Source: Sinomonas atrocyanea (GTDB lineage Bacteria; Actinomycetota; Actinomycetes; Actinomycetales; Micrococcaceae). From it: DNA of 64,000 bases. Of this stretch, positions 33,118-41,583 are shown one piece after another; positions within the stretch are counted from its first letter, which is position 1; each line of letters opens with the position of its first letter. The notes beneath the pieces were generated by a model. The model saw nothing but the letters and a program-made list of their open reading frames with translations. It was not told the DNA's origin and ran no database searches. A program made the translations under genes and the position numbers. The DNA lies in contig NZ_CP014518.1 of the NCBI RefSeq assembly GCF_001577305.1, forward strand, positions 2,666,001 through 2,730,000. Reading direction: 5' to 3'.

Positions 33118-34119
33118 ATGGACGTCCCCTCCCCCGCCTCCCGCATCCTCGGCTGCCTCGCCGGCACGGCCGCGGCCGAGGCCGCAGCCATCGCCGGATT
33201 CGGGCCCGAGGGAGCCACCGCACCGGCCGATCAGGACCCCGGCCGGCGCGCCGCGCTGCCGCTGGGGCCGGCGGGCCAGCTGACCCTCTTCACCGCCGAT
33301 GCGCTCCTCGAGGCGATCGAGTGGGCCAACGACGGGGTGGCCGCGGACGAGGCGGCCTGTGTGTGGCTCGCCTCCCTGCGCTGGGCCGCCGCGCAGGGCG
33401 TCCCCCTCGCCCCCACCGCGCCCCTCGCCCAGCCCCGCTGGCTCGACGGGCAGGACGGCGTCCAGGTCCCCGCCGCCGTACGGCCGGAGTGGATCAGTTC
33501 GCTCGCCGGCGGCCAGATGGGCTCCCCGTCCCGTCCGGTGGGCCTCGCGTTCGACGACGCCGGCGCCGCCGCGCACGCGGCCCCGTTCGGCCTCGTCCCC
33601 CACATCCCGGCCGCCGCCGTGGTGAAGATGAGCACGGAGGGCGCCTCCCTGACGCACGGGACGCCCGGGGCGGTCCAGGCCGCCGTCGCGGTGGCGTCCA
33701 TGGCGCACTTCCTCTCCCTCGGCGCGGACGCCACGACCGCGGCGGGGTCGGCGCGGGCGCAGATCGCCTCGCTGCCCACCCCCGAGGGCGCCATCCTGGA
33801 CGCGTTCGACGCCGATGCTTCCGCCGCCGGGGGCGGCCGGCCGGACGCCGCCGCGGCCCTGGCGGCAGCGCTGGGTGCAGTGCGTGCGGCCGAGAGCGCC
33901 GCGGAGGCCGGGGACGCCGAGCAGGCCGCCTTCGCCGCCGCCATCGAGCTCGCGTCCGTCAGGGGCCACGACGCGGCTGCGATCGCGGGGGCCCTGCTGG
34001 GCACGCGCTGGGGCGCCGACGCGGTCCCGGCCCCGTGGGTCTCGCGCACCGCGGGCATGGGCGCGGCCGAGGGCCTCGCGGCCCGTCTGGCGAAGGCCAC
34101 CGGGGCCCTGGCGGACTGA
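33118..34119 (+). CDS. ADP-ribosylglycohydrolase-family protein with degenerate metal site
   Basis: The protein has 333 aa and a DraG-like all-helical fold by pattern: an N-terminal SRILGCLAGTAAAEA start and a C-terminal VRGHDAAAIAGALLGTRWG segment. In active enzymes the first cluster is TDDT-like and the last GGDTDT-like. Here the corresponding stretches read GQLTLFTAD and GHDAAA, so most magnesium ligands appear lost. It may have another substrate, or bind without hydrolysing. It is probably leaderless (TACGCT, 6 nt, ATG). Confidence 0.75.
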   Translation: MDVPSPASRILGCLAGTAAAEAAAIAGFGPEGATAPADQDPGRRAALPLGPAGQLTLFTADALLEAIEWANDGVAADEAACVWLASLRWAAAQGVPLAPTAPLAQPRWLDGQDGVQVPAAVRPEWISSLAGGQMGSPSRPVGLAFDDAGAAAHAAPFGLVPHIPAAAVVKMSTEGASLTHGTPGAVQAAVAVASMAHFLSLGADATTAAGSARAQIASLPTPEGAILDAFDADASAAGGGRPDAAAALAAALGAVRAAESAAEAGDAEQAAFAAAIELASVRGHDAAAIAGALLGTRWGADAVPAPWVSRTAGMGAAEGLAARLAKATGALAD

Positions 34120-34158
34120 CAGGCTGACCGGAGGATCCGGGTCAGGACCTGCGGTGCC

Positions 34159-34749
34159 TCAGGGCTTGCGGCGCCGCAGGGCGATGTCGCTGCAGGCCTC
34201 GCACGCCGAGGCGGGGACGAGCCCCGCCAGCTGCAGGCGGCCGAAGAGCCAGCAGCCGAGGCAGAATCCGGCGAAGGCCTCGAGGGAGGCCGCCACGATG
34301 AGGATGCCGAGGGCCACCCCGGCGGCGCCCGCCAGCCCACACGCGAACAGCACGGCCGCGGCGGTCGAGACCACGGCCCCGATGCCCTGGGCGAAGCGCT
34401 TGGGGGGCCCGGCGACCAGCCGTGCGGGGCCGAGGCGCGGTGCGATGACGTGCACGGCGAGCCTGCCGGCCGGCGAGTAGCGCGGGCCGCCGGCCACCCT
34501 GAGCCAGAAGCCTGCGGCGATGACCCAGAGTCCCCATCCGGCCCCGGTGGCGAGCCCGGCGGCGAGCACTGCCGTGCTGAGCACCACGATGATGCCCGCG
34601 GTGGACCTCGCGGCGTACTCGTTGACCGGGTTCGGGAAGGCGAACGCGCGCGCCAGGAGGGAAGGACGGGCCTCCACGGGCGCAATGAACTGGCCGCCCT
34701 GCGGCGCGTCGAACACTGACCGAGCGGCGGAGGAGGTGGGTGCAGCCAT
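34159..34749 (-). CDS. DUF4395 membrane protein
   Basis: The protein has 196 aa with about four membrane segments. Family signatures are FPNPVNEYAARSTAG, FWLRVAGGPRYSPAGRLA, GPPKRFAQGIG and FCLGCWLF. The cysteine pair in the last motif is typical of DUF4395 proteins, often found near thioredoxin-like genes; none adjoins here. ATG 34749 is preferred because TACCAT lies 7 nt before it. Confidence 0.82.
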   Translation of the reverse strand: MAAPTSSAARSVFDAPQGGQFIAPVEARPSLLARAFAFPNPVNEYAARSTAGIIVVLSTAVLAAGLATGAGWGLWVIAAGFWLRVAGGPRYSPAGRLAVHVIAPRLGPARLVAGPPKRFAQGIGAVVSTAAAVLFACGLAGAAGVALGILIVAASLEAFAGFCLGCWLFGRLQLAGLVPASACEACSDIALRRRKP

Positions 34750-34858
34750 GCGGATCATGGTAGGAGCGCCGGCGCCAGCCCACGAAGGAATGTTGCCCCG
34801 CATGACGAAACGGGGCCGGATGGCGAAAGGGGCCCGGCCGGCGAAGGGGGGCAGGGAC

Positions 34859-35887
34859 TCAGGCGCCGGCGGCGGGCCAGCGGCCGCCGAGCATCTGGAG
34901 GAACTCGCCCTCGGAGAGCACCTCGACCCGCTGTCCCTTCTCCTGCAGCTGCAGGGCCCGCCGTGCCTTGGTGGTCACGCGCCCGGAGGCGAGGTCGGAG
35001 GCGACGAATCCGTCGCCCACCACGAGCAGGGTGGTCGCGCGGGTCACCGAGCTGGCCGGCTGCGCCCCGAGCTCGGCGGCGCGGGACTTCGCCTCGCTGC
35101 GCGGCATCCCGAGCGACCCGGTGAATACGATCCGGTGCCCGAAGAGCGGATGGTGTGGGTCGGCCGCCGCGTTCGCGGACGGGTTCGCCCCCTCCTGGGG
35201 CCACGGCGCCCAGGTGCGGCCCGAGCGGGAGCCGTCCGGCGCCGTCGTCCGACCGGCGCCCGAGGAGAGGCCCTCGAGGGCGCGGACCGTGGCCGGGGAG
35301 TAGGGGTCTCCCGGGACGTACCCGGCTTGGCGCGGAAGGGAGAGCCCGACGGCGCCGTAGACGTCCGCCACGCTGTCGGCGCCGTGCCGGCCGGCGATGT
35401 CGATGAGGATTCCGGCGCAGGCCGCGGCGTCCTCGGTGGCATCGTGGTGGTGCTCGAGGGGCACCCCGGCCTCCCGCGCGGCGAACGGCAGCGAATGGGA
35501 GACGAGGCGATAGGTCTTGCGGGAGAGGACCACGGTGCAGGCGTAGTCGTAGGCCGGGGCCTCGAGGCCGCTGACCTCGAGGGCCGAGCGGATCACGCCG
35601 AGGTCGAAGGCCGCGTTGTGGGCCACGAGGACGTCACCGCCGATGAACCCGCCGATCTCGGCGAAGAGGTCCCCGAACCGCGGCGCCCCGGCCACCATCT
35701 CGGGCGTGATGCCGTGGATGGCCACGTTGCGCGGGTCGAAGGTGTCGTGGCCCGCCGGGGGGCGCATGAGCCACGAGGCACGCTCGGCCACCCGTCCGCC
35801 GCGGACCCGGATGAGGCCCACGGAGCAGGGGGAGCCTCGGAAACCATTGGCCGTCTCGAAGTCGATCGCGGTGAAGTCCAGGGCCAC
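34859..35887 (-). CDS. DnaQ-like 3'-5' exonuclease with C-terminal BRCT domain
   Basis: The protein has 342 aa. The DEDDh exonuclease domain (about residues 3-165) shows Exo I DFETAN, Exo II HNAAFD and Exo III HHDATEDA. A linker of about 70 residues leads to a BRCT domain (about 245-330, HRIVFTGSLGMPRSEAKSRAAELGAQPASSVTRATTLLVVGD). It resembles DNA polymerase III epsilon-type proofreading or repair exonucleases of actinobacteria. It stands alone, with no polymerase gene nearby. Confidence 0.88.
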   Translation of the reverse strand: MALDFTAIDFETANGFRGSPCSVGLIRVRGGRVAERASWLMRPPAGHDTFDPRNVAIHGITPEMVAGAPRFGDLFAEIGGFIGGDVLVAHNAAFDLGVIRSALEVSGLEAPAYDYACTVVLSRKTYRLVSHSLPFAAREAGVPLEHHHDATEDAAACAGILIDIAGRHGADSVADVYGAVGLSLPRQAGYVPGDPYSPATVRALEGLSSGAGRTTAPDGSRSGRTWAPWPQEGANPSANAAADPHHPLFGHRIVFTGSLGMPRSEAKSRAAELGAQPASSVTRATTLLVVGDGFVASDLASGRVTTKARRALQLQEKGQRVEVLSEGEFLQMLGGRWPAAGA

Positions 35888-36008
35888 GCAGCGAGCTTAG
35901 CCGGAGTGCGCCCGCAGGCCCGCCAGCGCCACGCGCCGGCGGCCGCACGCCGCTGTGGGCTGCCCCACTCCCCCGCCCCGCCGCGCCCCCGGCCGGTACC
36001 CTTGGAGG

Positions 36009-36788
36009 GTGATCCCTGCTGCCCTGGCCGATGCCGCCTCTGTCCTGACGCTCGCCGTCCAGCCCAAGACCTCGTTCCTGCCCGACTGGCTCAACCCGGA
36101 CGTGTTCCTGCGCGATTCGCCGCTGGGGCCCTGGGTGGTGCTCGTGGTGTGCGGGATCATCTTCGCCGAGACCGGCCTGCTCGTCGGGTTCTTCCTCCCC
36201 GGCGACTCCATGCTGTTCACGGCCGGCCTGCTCGTGGCCACCGGCGCGATCCGGTTCAACCTCTGGCTCCTGGCCCTGCTCGTGGTCGTCGCCGCGATCC
36301 TCGGCAACCAGTGCGGCTACCTCATCGGTGCCAAGGCCGGCCCGGCCCTCTTCAACCGGCCCGATTCGCGGCTCTTCAAGAGGGAGAACGTCGAGAAGGC
36401 CCACGCGTTCTTCGCCAAGCACGGCGGCAAGGCACTCATCCTCGCCCGGTTCGTGCCGATCATCCGCACGTTCGTGCCCGTGATCGTGGGCGTGGCGGGC
36501 ATGAGCCGGGCCCGGTTCTTCCTCTACAACGTGATCGGCGCCGTGCTCTGGGGCGGCGGCGTCACCCTCCTGGGCGCCTGGCTCGGCCAGTACGCGTGGG
36601 TGGGCAAGAACATCGACCTCATCTTCGTGGCGATCGTGCTGGTCTCGGTCCTGCCGATCATCGTCGAGTTCATCCGCGGCCGCTCCGCCCGCCGCCAGGC
36701 CGAGGCCTTCGGCACGGACCCGGTGGACGAGTTCATCGAGGAGCACGAGCCGGTCGAGGAGCGCAAGACCAACCCCGACTGGAAGTAG
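36009..36788 (+). CDS. DedA family membrane protein (VTT domain)
   Basis: The protein has 259 aa. The DedA/SNARE-associated domain contains FFLPGDSMLFTAGLLVATG and GKALILARFVPIIRTFVPVIVGVAGMSR, with the conserved Glu and Arg of this undecaprenyl/phospholipid flippase-related family. The C-terminus is charged and cytoplasmic. GTG 36009 fits a leaderless start (TACCCT at 35997, 6 nt). It converges with rdgB 25 bp downstream. Confidence 0.88.
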   Translation: MIPAALADAASVLTLAVQPKTSFLPDWLNPDVFLRDSPLGPWVVLVVCGIIFAETGLLVGFFLPGDSMLFTAGLLVATGAIRFNLWLLALLVVVAAILGNQCGYLIGAKAGPALFNRPDSRLFKRENVEKAHAFFAKHGGKALILARFVPIIRTFVPVIVGVAGMSRARFFLYNVIGAVLWGGGVTLLGAWLGQYAWVGKNIDLIFVAIVLVSVLPIIVEFIRGRSARRQAEAFGTDPVDEFIEEHEPVEERKTNPDWK

Positions 36789-36798
36789 CCCTTCCCCC

Positions 36799-36831
36799 GA
36801 GGTGCTGTGCGGCTCAGCCGCGCAGCACCTC
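36799..36831. terminator. Hairpin between dedA-type gene and rdgB
   Basis: The arms GAGGTGCTGTGCGGCT (36799-36814) and AGCCGCGCAGCACCTC (36816-36831) pair at all but one position. The right arm encodes the last residues of rdgB, so this may act as a bidirectional terminator for the convergent genes. Confidence 0.6.
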
Positions 36832-37500
36832 GACGATGGCCGGCAGCAGCGCGCGGAACGCGTGCCCGCGGTGGCTGATCTCGTTCTTCTGCTCGCGGCT
36901 CAGCTCGGCGACGCTGACGCTGAGGCCCTCGGGCAGCAGGATGGGGTCGTAGCCGAAGCCGCCCTCCCCGCGCGGCTCGCGCAGCAGGGTGCCGGGCATC
37001 TCGCCCAGCTCGACCGTCTCGTAGCGCGTGCCGCCTTCGCCCGGCACCGCGAGCGCGGCGGCGCACACGAAGGCCGCCTGCCGGTGCTCGTCCCGCACGT
37101 CGCCGAGCTGGGCCAGGAGCAGCTCGAGGTTCGCGCGGTCGTCGCCGTGGCGGCCGGCCCAGCGGGCCGAGAAGATGCCGGGCGCGCCGCCGAGCACCTC
37201 GACCGCCAGCCCCGAGTCGTCCGCGATCGCCGGCAGGCCCGTGGCCTCGGCCACCGCGCGCGCCTTCTTCAGCGCATTCTCGGCGAACGTCACGCCGTCC
37301 TCGACGACGTCCGGGCCGCCGACCGCGCCCGCGTCGACCACCTGCGTGTCGACGTCGAGGCTCGGCACCTTGCCGCGCAGGAGGTCGCGCAGCTCCTTGA
37401 GCTTGCCCTGGTTGTGGGTGGCGAGCACGAGCCGCGGGGCGGGGACGGACGACGCCGGGCGGTCGCCGTCGTGCGCGGCGCCGGCGCCGGCAGTGCTCAC
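36814..37500 (-). CDS. rdgB: RdgB/HAM1 non-canonical purine NTP pyrophosphatase
   Basis: The protein has 228 aa. Family motifs are LVLATHNQGKLKELRDLL, ADDSGLAVEVLGGAPGIFSARWAG, GYDPILLP and the final SHRGHAFRAL. It hydrolyses dITP, XTP and ITP to monophosphates, cleaning the nucleotide pool. GTG 37500 overlaps the RNase PH stop (GTGA). The rph-rdgB pair is conserved in actinobacteria. Confidence 0.95.
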   Translation of the reverse strand: MSTAGAGAAHDGDRPASSVPAPRLVLATHNQGKLKELRDLLRGKVPSLDVDTQVVDAGAVGGPDVVEDGVTFAENALKKARAVAEATGLPAIADDSGLAVEVLGGAPGIFSARWAGRHGDDRANLELLLAQLGDVRDEHRQAAFVCAAALAVPGEGGTRYETVELGEMPGTLLREPRGEGGFGYDPILLPEGLSVSVAELSREQKNEISHRGHAFRALLPAIVEVLRG

Positions 37501-38261
37501 CGCAGTGCCTCGGCCAGAGTCTCCCGCTGGATGTCCGCCAGCTGGGCCGTTCCCAGGAGCGCCAGGTCCAGGAGGCTGTTGAGATCGTCGCGGTCGAACG
37601 GCGCGCCCTCGGCGGTGCCCTGGACCTCGACGAACTTGCCCGAGCCGGTGACCACGACGTTCATGTCCGTCTCGGCCCGCACGTCCTCGACGTAGGGCAG
37701 GTCCAGCATCGGCGTACCGTCGATGATCCCCACCGACACGGCGGAGACGGTGTCCACGAGCGGCTCGGCGCCGCGCTCCACGAGGCCCTGCTCCTTCGCC
37801 CAGCGGACCGCCTCGGCGAGCGCCACGAAGGCGCCGGTGATCGCCGCGGTGCGGGTGCCGCCGTCGGCCTGGAGGACGTCGCAGTCGAGGACGATCGTGT
37901 TCTCCCCGAGCGCCTTCGTGTCGATGATCGAGCGCAGCGAGCGTCCGATCAGCCGGGAGATCTCGTGCGTGCGGCCGCCGATGCGGCCCTTGACCGACTC
38001 GCGGTCCGAGCGGGTGTTCGTGGCCCGCGGGAGCATCGCGTACTCGGCCGTGACCCAGCCCCGGCCCTCGCCCTTGAGCCAGCGCGGCACTCCCTCGGTG
38101 AACGAGGCGGTGCACAGCACGCGCGTGTTGCCGAACTCGATGAGCGCCGAGCCCTCGGCCTGCTTCGACCAGCCGCGGGTGATGGAGATGGGCCGGAGCT
38201 GGTCGGGCGTGCGGCCGTCGGCGCGCGCGACGAGGGGACTTCCAGGGGTGCTTGGGGTCAT
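37497..38261 (-). CDS. rph: Ribonuclease PH
   Basis: The protein has 254 aa, the normal length. Signatures include GWSKQAEGSALIEFGNTRVLCTASF, the phosphate-binding GGTRTAAITGAFVAL and the DLPYVEDVRAETDMNVV segment. It trims tRNA 3' ends phosphorolytically. The ATG lies 8 nt after a minus-strand TATAAG hexamer shared with the divergent aldo/keto reductase promoter, and there is no ribosome site. It is coupled to rdgB. Confidence 0.96.
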   Translation of the reverse strand: MTPSTPGSPLVARADGRTPDQLRPISITRGWSKQAEGSALIEFGNTRVLCTASFTEGVPRWLKGEGRGWVTAEYAMLPRATNTRSDRESVKGRIGGRTHEISRLIGRSLRSIIDTKALGENTIVLDCDVLQADGGTRTAAITGAFVALAEAVRWAKEQGLVERGAEPLVDTVSAVSVGIIDGTPMLDLPYVEDVRAETDMNVVVTGSGKFVEVQGTAEGAPFDRDDLNSLLDLALLGTAQLADIQRETLAEALR

Positions 38262-38285
38262 GGGACCAGCTTATAGACTCGCCGC
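38262..38285. promoter_or_regulatory. 24-bp bidirectional leaderless promoter (rph / aldo-keto reductase)
   Basis: The whole gap between two divergent start codons is 24 bp. The plus-strand TATAGA (38272-38277) and minus-strand TATAAG (38275-38270) overlap in CTTATAG. Each is followed by exactly 8 nt and then ATG. Both transcripts would begin at or next to the start codon. Confidence 0.7.
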
Positions 38286-39140
38286 ATGGTCACCGAAGTC
38301 CCCACCGTCGCCCTGCCCAACGGGACCGAGGTACCCGTGCTCGGACAGGGCACGTGGTACCTCGGGGACACCCCCTCGGCCAGGGCAGAGGAGGTCCGCG
38401 CCCTCCGCACCGGGATCGACGCCGGGCTGACGCTCATCGACACGGCGGAGATGTACGGCGACGGGCGGTCCGAGGATCTCGTCGGGGAGGCCATCGCCGG
38501 GCGGCGCGACGAGGTGTTCCTCGTGAGCAAGGTGCTGCCGTGGAACGCGACCGCCCGCGGCACGGCCGCCGCGCTCGAGGGCAGCCTCCGCCGCCTCGGC
38601 ACCGACCGGCTCGACCTGTACCTCTACCACTGGCGCGGGAGCACGCCGCTGGCCGAGAGCATCGCCGCCCTCCAGCGCCTCCAGGACGAGGGCAAGATCC
38701 TCGCGTGGGGCGTGAGCAACCTCGACCCGGACGACCTCGACGAGCTCGCCGGACTCCCCGGCGCCGGCGGCCCGAAGGGGGTCCAGACCGACCAGGTGCT
38801 GTACAACCTCGGCCGGCGCGGCATCGAGGCCGACCTGCTGCCACGCCTGCGCGGGCAGGGCGTGCCGGTCATGGCCTACTCCCCCATGGAGCAGGCCCGC
38901 CTGCTCGGCCACCCGGCGCTCGCTGCCGTCGCGGCCCGCCACGGCGTGGACGAGGCTGCCGTCGCGCTGGCCTGGGTGCTGCGCGGCCCGGGGGTCATCG
39001 CGATCCCCAAGGCGGGCACAGCCGAGCATGTCCTCGCGAACCGGGCGGCCCTCGAGGTGCGGCTCGACGATGCGGACCTCGCCGCGCTCGACGCCGCGTT
39101 CCCGCCGCCGCGCGGGCCCGTCCCGCTCGAGATGCTCTAG
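38286..39140 (+). CDS. Aldo/keto reductase
   Basis: The protein has 284 aa. The tetrad is visible: Asp and Tyr in LIDTAEMYGDGRSE, Lys in VSKVLPWN, His in YLYHWRG. A C-terminal NADPH-binding stretch (AIPKAGTAEHVLANRAAL) is present. It reduces aldehydes or ketones with NADPH; the substrate is unknown. It sits on the opposite strand within the otherwise conserved murI-MBL-rph-rdgB block. It is leaderless by position (TATAGA, 8 nt, ATG). Confidence 0.9.
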   Translation: MVTEVPTVALPNGTEVPVLGQGTWYLGDTPSARAEEVRALRTGIDAGLTLIDTAEMYGDGRSEDLVGEAIAGRRDEVFLVSKVLPWNATARGTAAALEGSLRRLGTDRLDLYLYHWRGSTPLAESIAALQRLQDEGKILAWGVSNLDPDDLDELAGLPGAGGPKGVQTDQVLYNLGRRGIEADLLPRLRGQGVPVMAYSPMEQARLLGHPALAAVAARHGVDEAAVALAWVLRGPGVIAIPKAGTAEHVLANRAALEVRLDDADLAALDAAFPPPRGPVPLEML

Positions 39141-39152
39141 GCCGCCGGCGCC

Positions 39153-39223
39153 GGCAGTGCCGCCGGGCTCAGGCAGTGCCGCCGGGCACAGGCAGTGCCG
39201 GGCTCGTGCGGTGCCGGGCTCAG
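39153..39223. repeat. Imperfect 16-19 bp tandem repeat between convergent genes
   Basis: Four degenerate copies of a GGCAGTGCCGCCGGGCTCA-like unit (39153, 39172, 39191, 39208) fill the 79-bp space between the aldo/keto reductase and MBL stops and run into the MBL stop codon. It may work as a hairpin-rich terminator. Confidence 0.55.
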
Positions 39224-40017
39224 ACGGTGTAGTGCACGCCCGCGACGGCGACGGCGATGGGGCCGCCGTAGGCCTCCTGGGCCTCGGCGACGGAGCGGTT
39301 CGCGTCGTTCCACACCGGAAGGTGGGTCAGCAGCAGGCGCTTTGCGTCGGCGTCGTGCGCGGCCTGCCCGGCCCGCAGGCCGGTGAGGTGGACGCCGTCG
39401 ATCGCGTCGTCGCGGCCCTCGTGGTAGGCGGCCTCGCAGAGGAAGAGGTCGCATTCCCGCGCCGCCTCGACGAGCCCGGCGCACGAGTCGGTGTCCCCCG
39501 AGTAGGTCAGGACGCGCCGCATGACGCCGCCCGCGCCGTCGGGCTCGGTGCACTCGACACGCAGCGCGTAGGCCTCGGCGATCGGGTGCCGGGCGCGGTA
39601 GGCGGTGAACCGGAACGGGCCGAGCTCGACCGGCTCCTCGGCCGCCCACTCGTGGAACTCGAAGTCCTCGCCGAGGTCCGTCGGGGGCTCCATGTCGAGG
39701 GCGATGGTGATGCGCTTCTTCGTCGCGGCGGGCCCCCACACCGGGATCCGCCCGGCGGTCCAGCCGTTCGGGTCCCAGTGCACCGCGATGTGCAGGCCGG
39801 TGAGGTCCATGCAGTGGTCGGGGTGGAGGTGGCTGAGGAGGACGCCGTCGATGTCGCTGAGGTCCACGTAGCGCTGGAGCACGCCGAGCGCGCCCGAGCC
39901 GAGGTCGAGCAGGATCCGCCAGTCCCGCTCGCCGTCGTTGGCCGTGACGAGGTAGCACGAGGCGGGCGAACTCGGGCCGGGGAACGAGCCCGAGCAGCCG
40001 ACGATGGTGAGCTTCAC
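39220..40017 (-). CDS. MBL-fold hydrolase, Rv1339-type cyclic nucleotide phosphodiesterase
   Basis: The protein has 265 aa. The metallo-beta-lactamase motif is HLHPDHCMD; further ligands are in TYSGDTDSC and LLLTHLPVW. It corresponds in family and position (between murI and rph) to mycobacterial Rv1339, reported as a cAMP phosphodiesterase. The GTG start overlaps the murI stop. A phosphodiesterase role is inferred from this synteny; RNase Z-like nuclease activity is an alternative. Confidence 0.82.
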   Translation of the reverse strand: MKLTIVGCSGSFPGPSSPASCYLVTANDGERDWRILLDLGSGALGVLQRYVDLSDIDGVLLSHLHPDHCMDLTGLHIAVHWDPNGWTAGRIPVWGPAATKKRITIALDMEPPTDLGEDFEFHEWAAEEPVELGPFRFTAYRARHPIAEAYALRVECTEPDGAGGVMRRVLTYSGDTDSCAGLVEAARECDLFLCEAAYHEGRDDAIDGVHLTGLRAGQAAHDADAKRLLLTHLPVWNDANRSVAEAQEAYGGPIAVAVAGVHYTV

Positions 40018-41009
40018 GGTGCCATCCTGCCCGCGTCGCGCAGGGCGAAGTGGGAGATCCGGGCCGACCCGCCGCGCGCCCGCGCCTCCTCGAGCATCTC
40101 CGGGGTGATCGTGGCCAGGCTCGCCGTGGGATAGCGGGCGGCGACGTGGTCGGCGTGCTCCACGCCCTGGACCTCGGGGCCCAGGAACCGGCGCGCGAGC
40201 GTCTCGAACTGGGCAGGGTCTCCGGTGGCGATGAACCGGTGCACGGGCGCGGTGGTGCCCGAGCGGACGAGGTTGTGCCGCATGAGCGCCCGGTAGACGT
40301 CCTTGGCGGTCTCCTCCGCGCTCGAGACGAGCGTGACGCCCTCCCCCATCACGTAGGAGATCACGCCGGTCAGGAGCGGGTAGTGGGTGCAGCCGAGCAC
40401 GAGCGTGTCGACCCCGGCGGCCTTGAGCGGCGCGAGGTAGCCCTCGGCGGCCTCGAGGAGCTCCGGGCCGGTGGTGACGCCCGCCTCGACGAACGGGACA
40501 AAGTCCGGGCACGCCGCGGAGGTGATCGCCAGGTCCGGGGCGGCGGCGAACGTATCCTCGTAGGCGCGGGAGCCCACGGTGGCACTCGTGCCGATCACGC
40601 CGACCCGGCCGTTCCGGGTGGCCGTGACGGCGGCCCGGACCGCGGGCTGGATCACCTCGATGACGGGGATCCCGTAGCGGGCGGTGTAGCGCTCCCGTGC
40701 GTCCCGCAGCACCGCGGCGGTGGCCGAGTTGCAGGCGATGGTCAGCGCCTTGACGCCCGAGTCGACGAGCTCGTCCATGACCCCGAGCGCGAAGGCCCGG
40801 ACCTCCGCGATCGGCAGCGGGCCGTAGGGGCCGTGGGCGGTGTCGCCCACGTAGACGATCGATTCCTGGGGCAGCTGGTCGATGACGGCGCGGGCCACGG
40901 TCAGGCCGCCCACGCCGGAGTCGAAGATGCCGATGGGGCGCTCCGAGCGCGGCAGGTCGCCCGTGGAGCCGAGCTCGGCCAGGGCGGCCGGGGCGGTCGG
41001 CTCACTCAT
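40014..41009 (-). CDS. murI: Glutamate racemase
   Basis: The protein has 331 aa, slightly long because of a 25-residue leader. The catalytic cysteines are in ACNSATAAVL and GCTHYPLL, and the N-terminal IGIFDSGVGGLTVARAV is the family hallmark. It makes D-glutamate for peptidoglycan. It overlaps DUF2017 upstream and the MBL gene downstream, part of one minus-strand operon that starts at clpS. Confidence 0.95.
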   Translation of the reverse strand: MSEPTAPAALAELGSTGDLPRSERPIGIFDSGVGGLTVARAVIDQLPQESIVYVGDTAHGPYGPLPIAEVRAFALGVMDELVDSGVKALTIACNSATAAVLRDARERYTARYGIPVIEVIQPAVRAAVTATRNGRVGVIGTSATVGSRAYEDTFAAAPDLAITSAACPDFVPFVEAGVTTGPELLEAAEGYLAPLKAAGVDTLVLGCTHYPLLTGVISYVMGEGVTLVSSAEETAKDVYRALMRHNLVRSGTTAPVHRFIATGDPAQFETLARRFLGPEVQGVEHADHVAARYPTASLATITPEMLEEARARGGSARISHFALRDAGRMAP

Positions 41010-41583
41010 GGCCGCTCCCCTGGGAGCGCACCCGGCGGGCGTCGAGCATCGCCTCGATGAGCGTCGTCTGGAGCCACGTCACGAAGTTGTACACGAGAGC
41101 AAGGTACGCCTCCACGTCCTCCGCGGCGGACCAGTCGGTGATCGCGTGGACCTTCTCGGCGTCCTCCTCGCTGCGGATCCCGAGGCGGGAGGCGAGGACG
41201 AGGCGGACGTCGTTGAGCGCCGTCGACCAGTGCTGGGCGGCGGCGTCGTCGAGCACGAGGTGGCGGGACTCGAGGGAGAGGGCGGCGGCGCGGAGGGCGC
41301 CGGCCTTGCCCTCGCGCAGGGACCGCTCGGTCAGGCGCCGGAAGTCGAGCGCGGCCTCGGGGTCGTCCTTGAAGGCGTTGGGCAGCAGCCGGGCGAGCGC
41401 GGGGTCCTCCGGCTCCTTCGCGTGCGGGGACAGCCCCACGAGGGCCTCGAGGGGATCCTGGTCGCCGGTCCCGGGATCGAGCATGCCGATGACGTCGTTG
41501 AAGAGCCCCCGCAGGAGCTCCCGCTCCGGCTCCTCGAGCCTGCCGGTGATGCCCCGGCGGCCATAGGTGAAGGGCTCAGCCAT
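41002..41583 (-). CDS. DUF2017 protein
   Basis: The protein has 193 aa, soluble and helical. It belongs to the actinobacterial DUF2017 family, which regularly sits between clpS and murI (LLRGLFNDVIGMLDPG near the start, WLQTTLIEAMLDARR near the end). The function is unknown. It overlaps clpS by 8 nt and murI by 8 nt, so it is co-translated. Confidence 0.88.
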   Translation of the reverse strand: MAEPFTYGRRGITGRLEEPERELLRGLFNDVIGMLDPGTGDQDPLEALVGLSPHAKEPEDPALARLLPNAFKDDPEAALDFRRLTERSLREGKAGALRAAALSLESRHLVLDDAAAQHWSTALNDVRLVLASRLGIRSEEDAEKVHAITDWSAAEDVEAYLALVYNFVTWLQTTLIEAMLDARRVRSQGSGHE

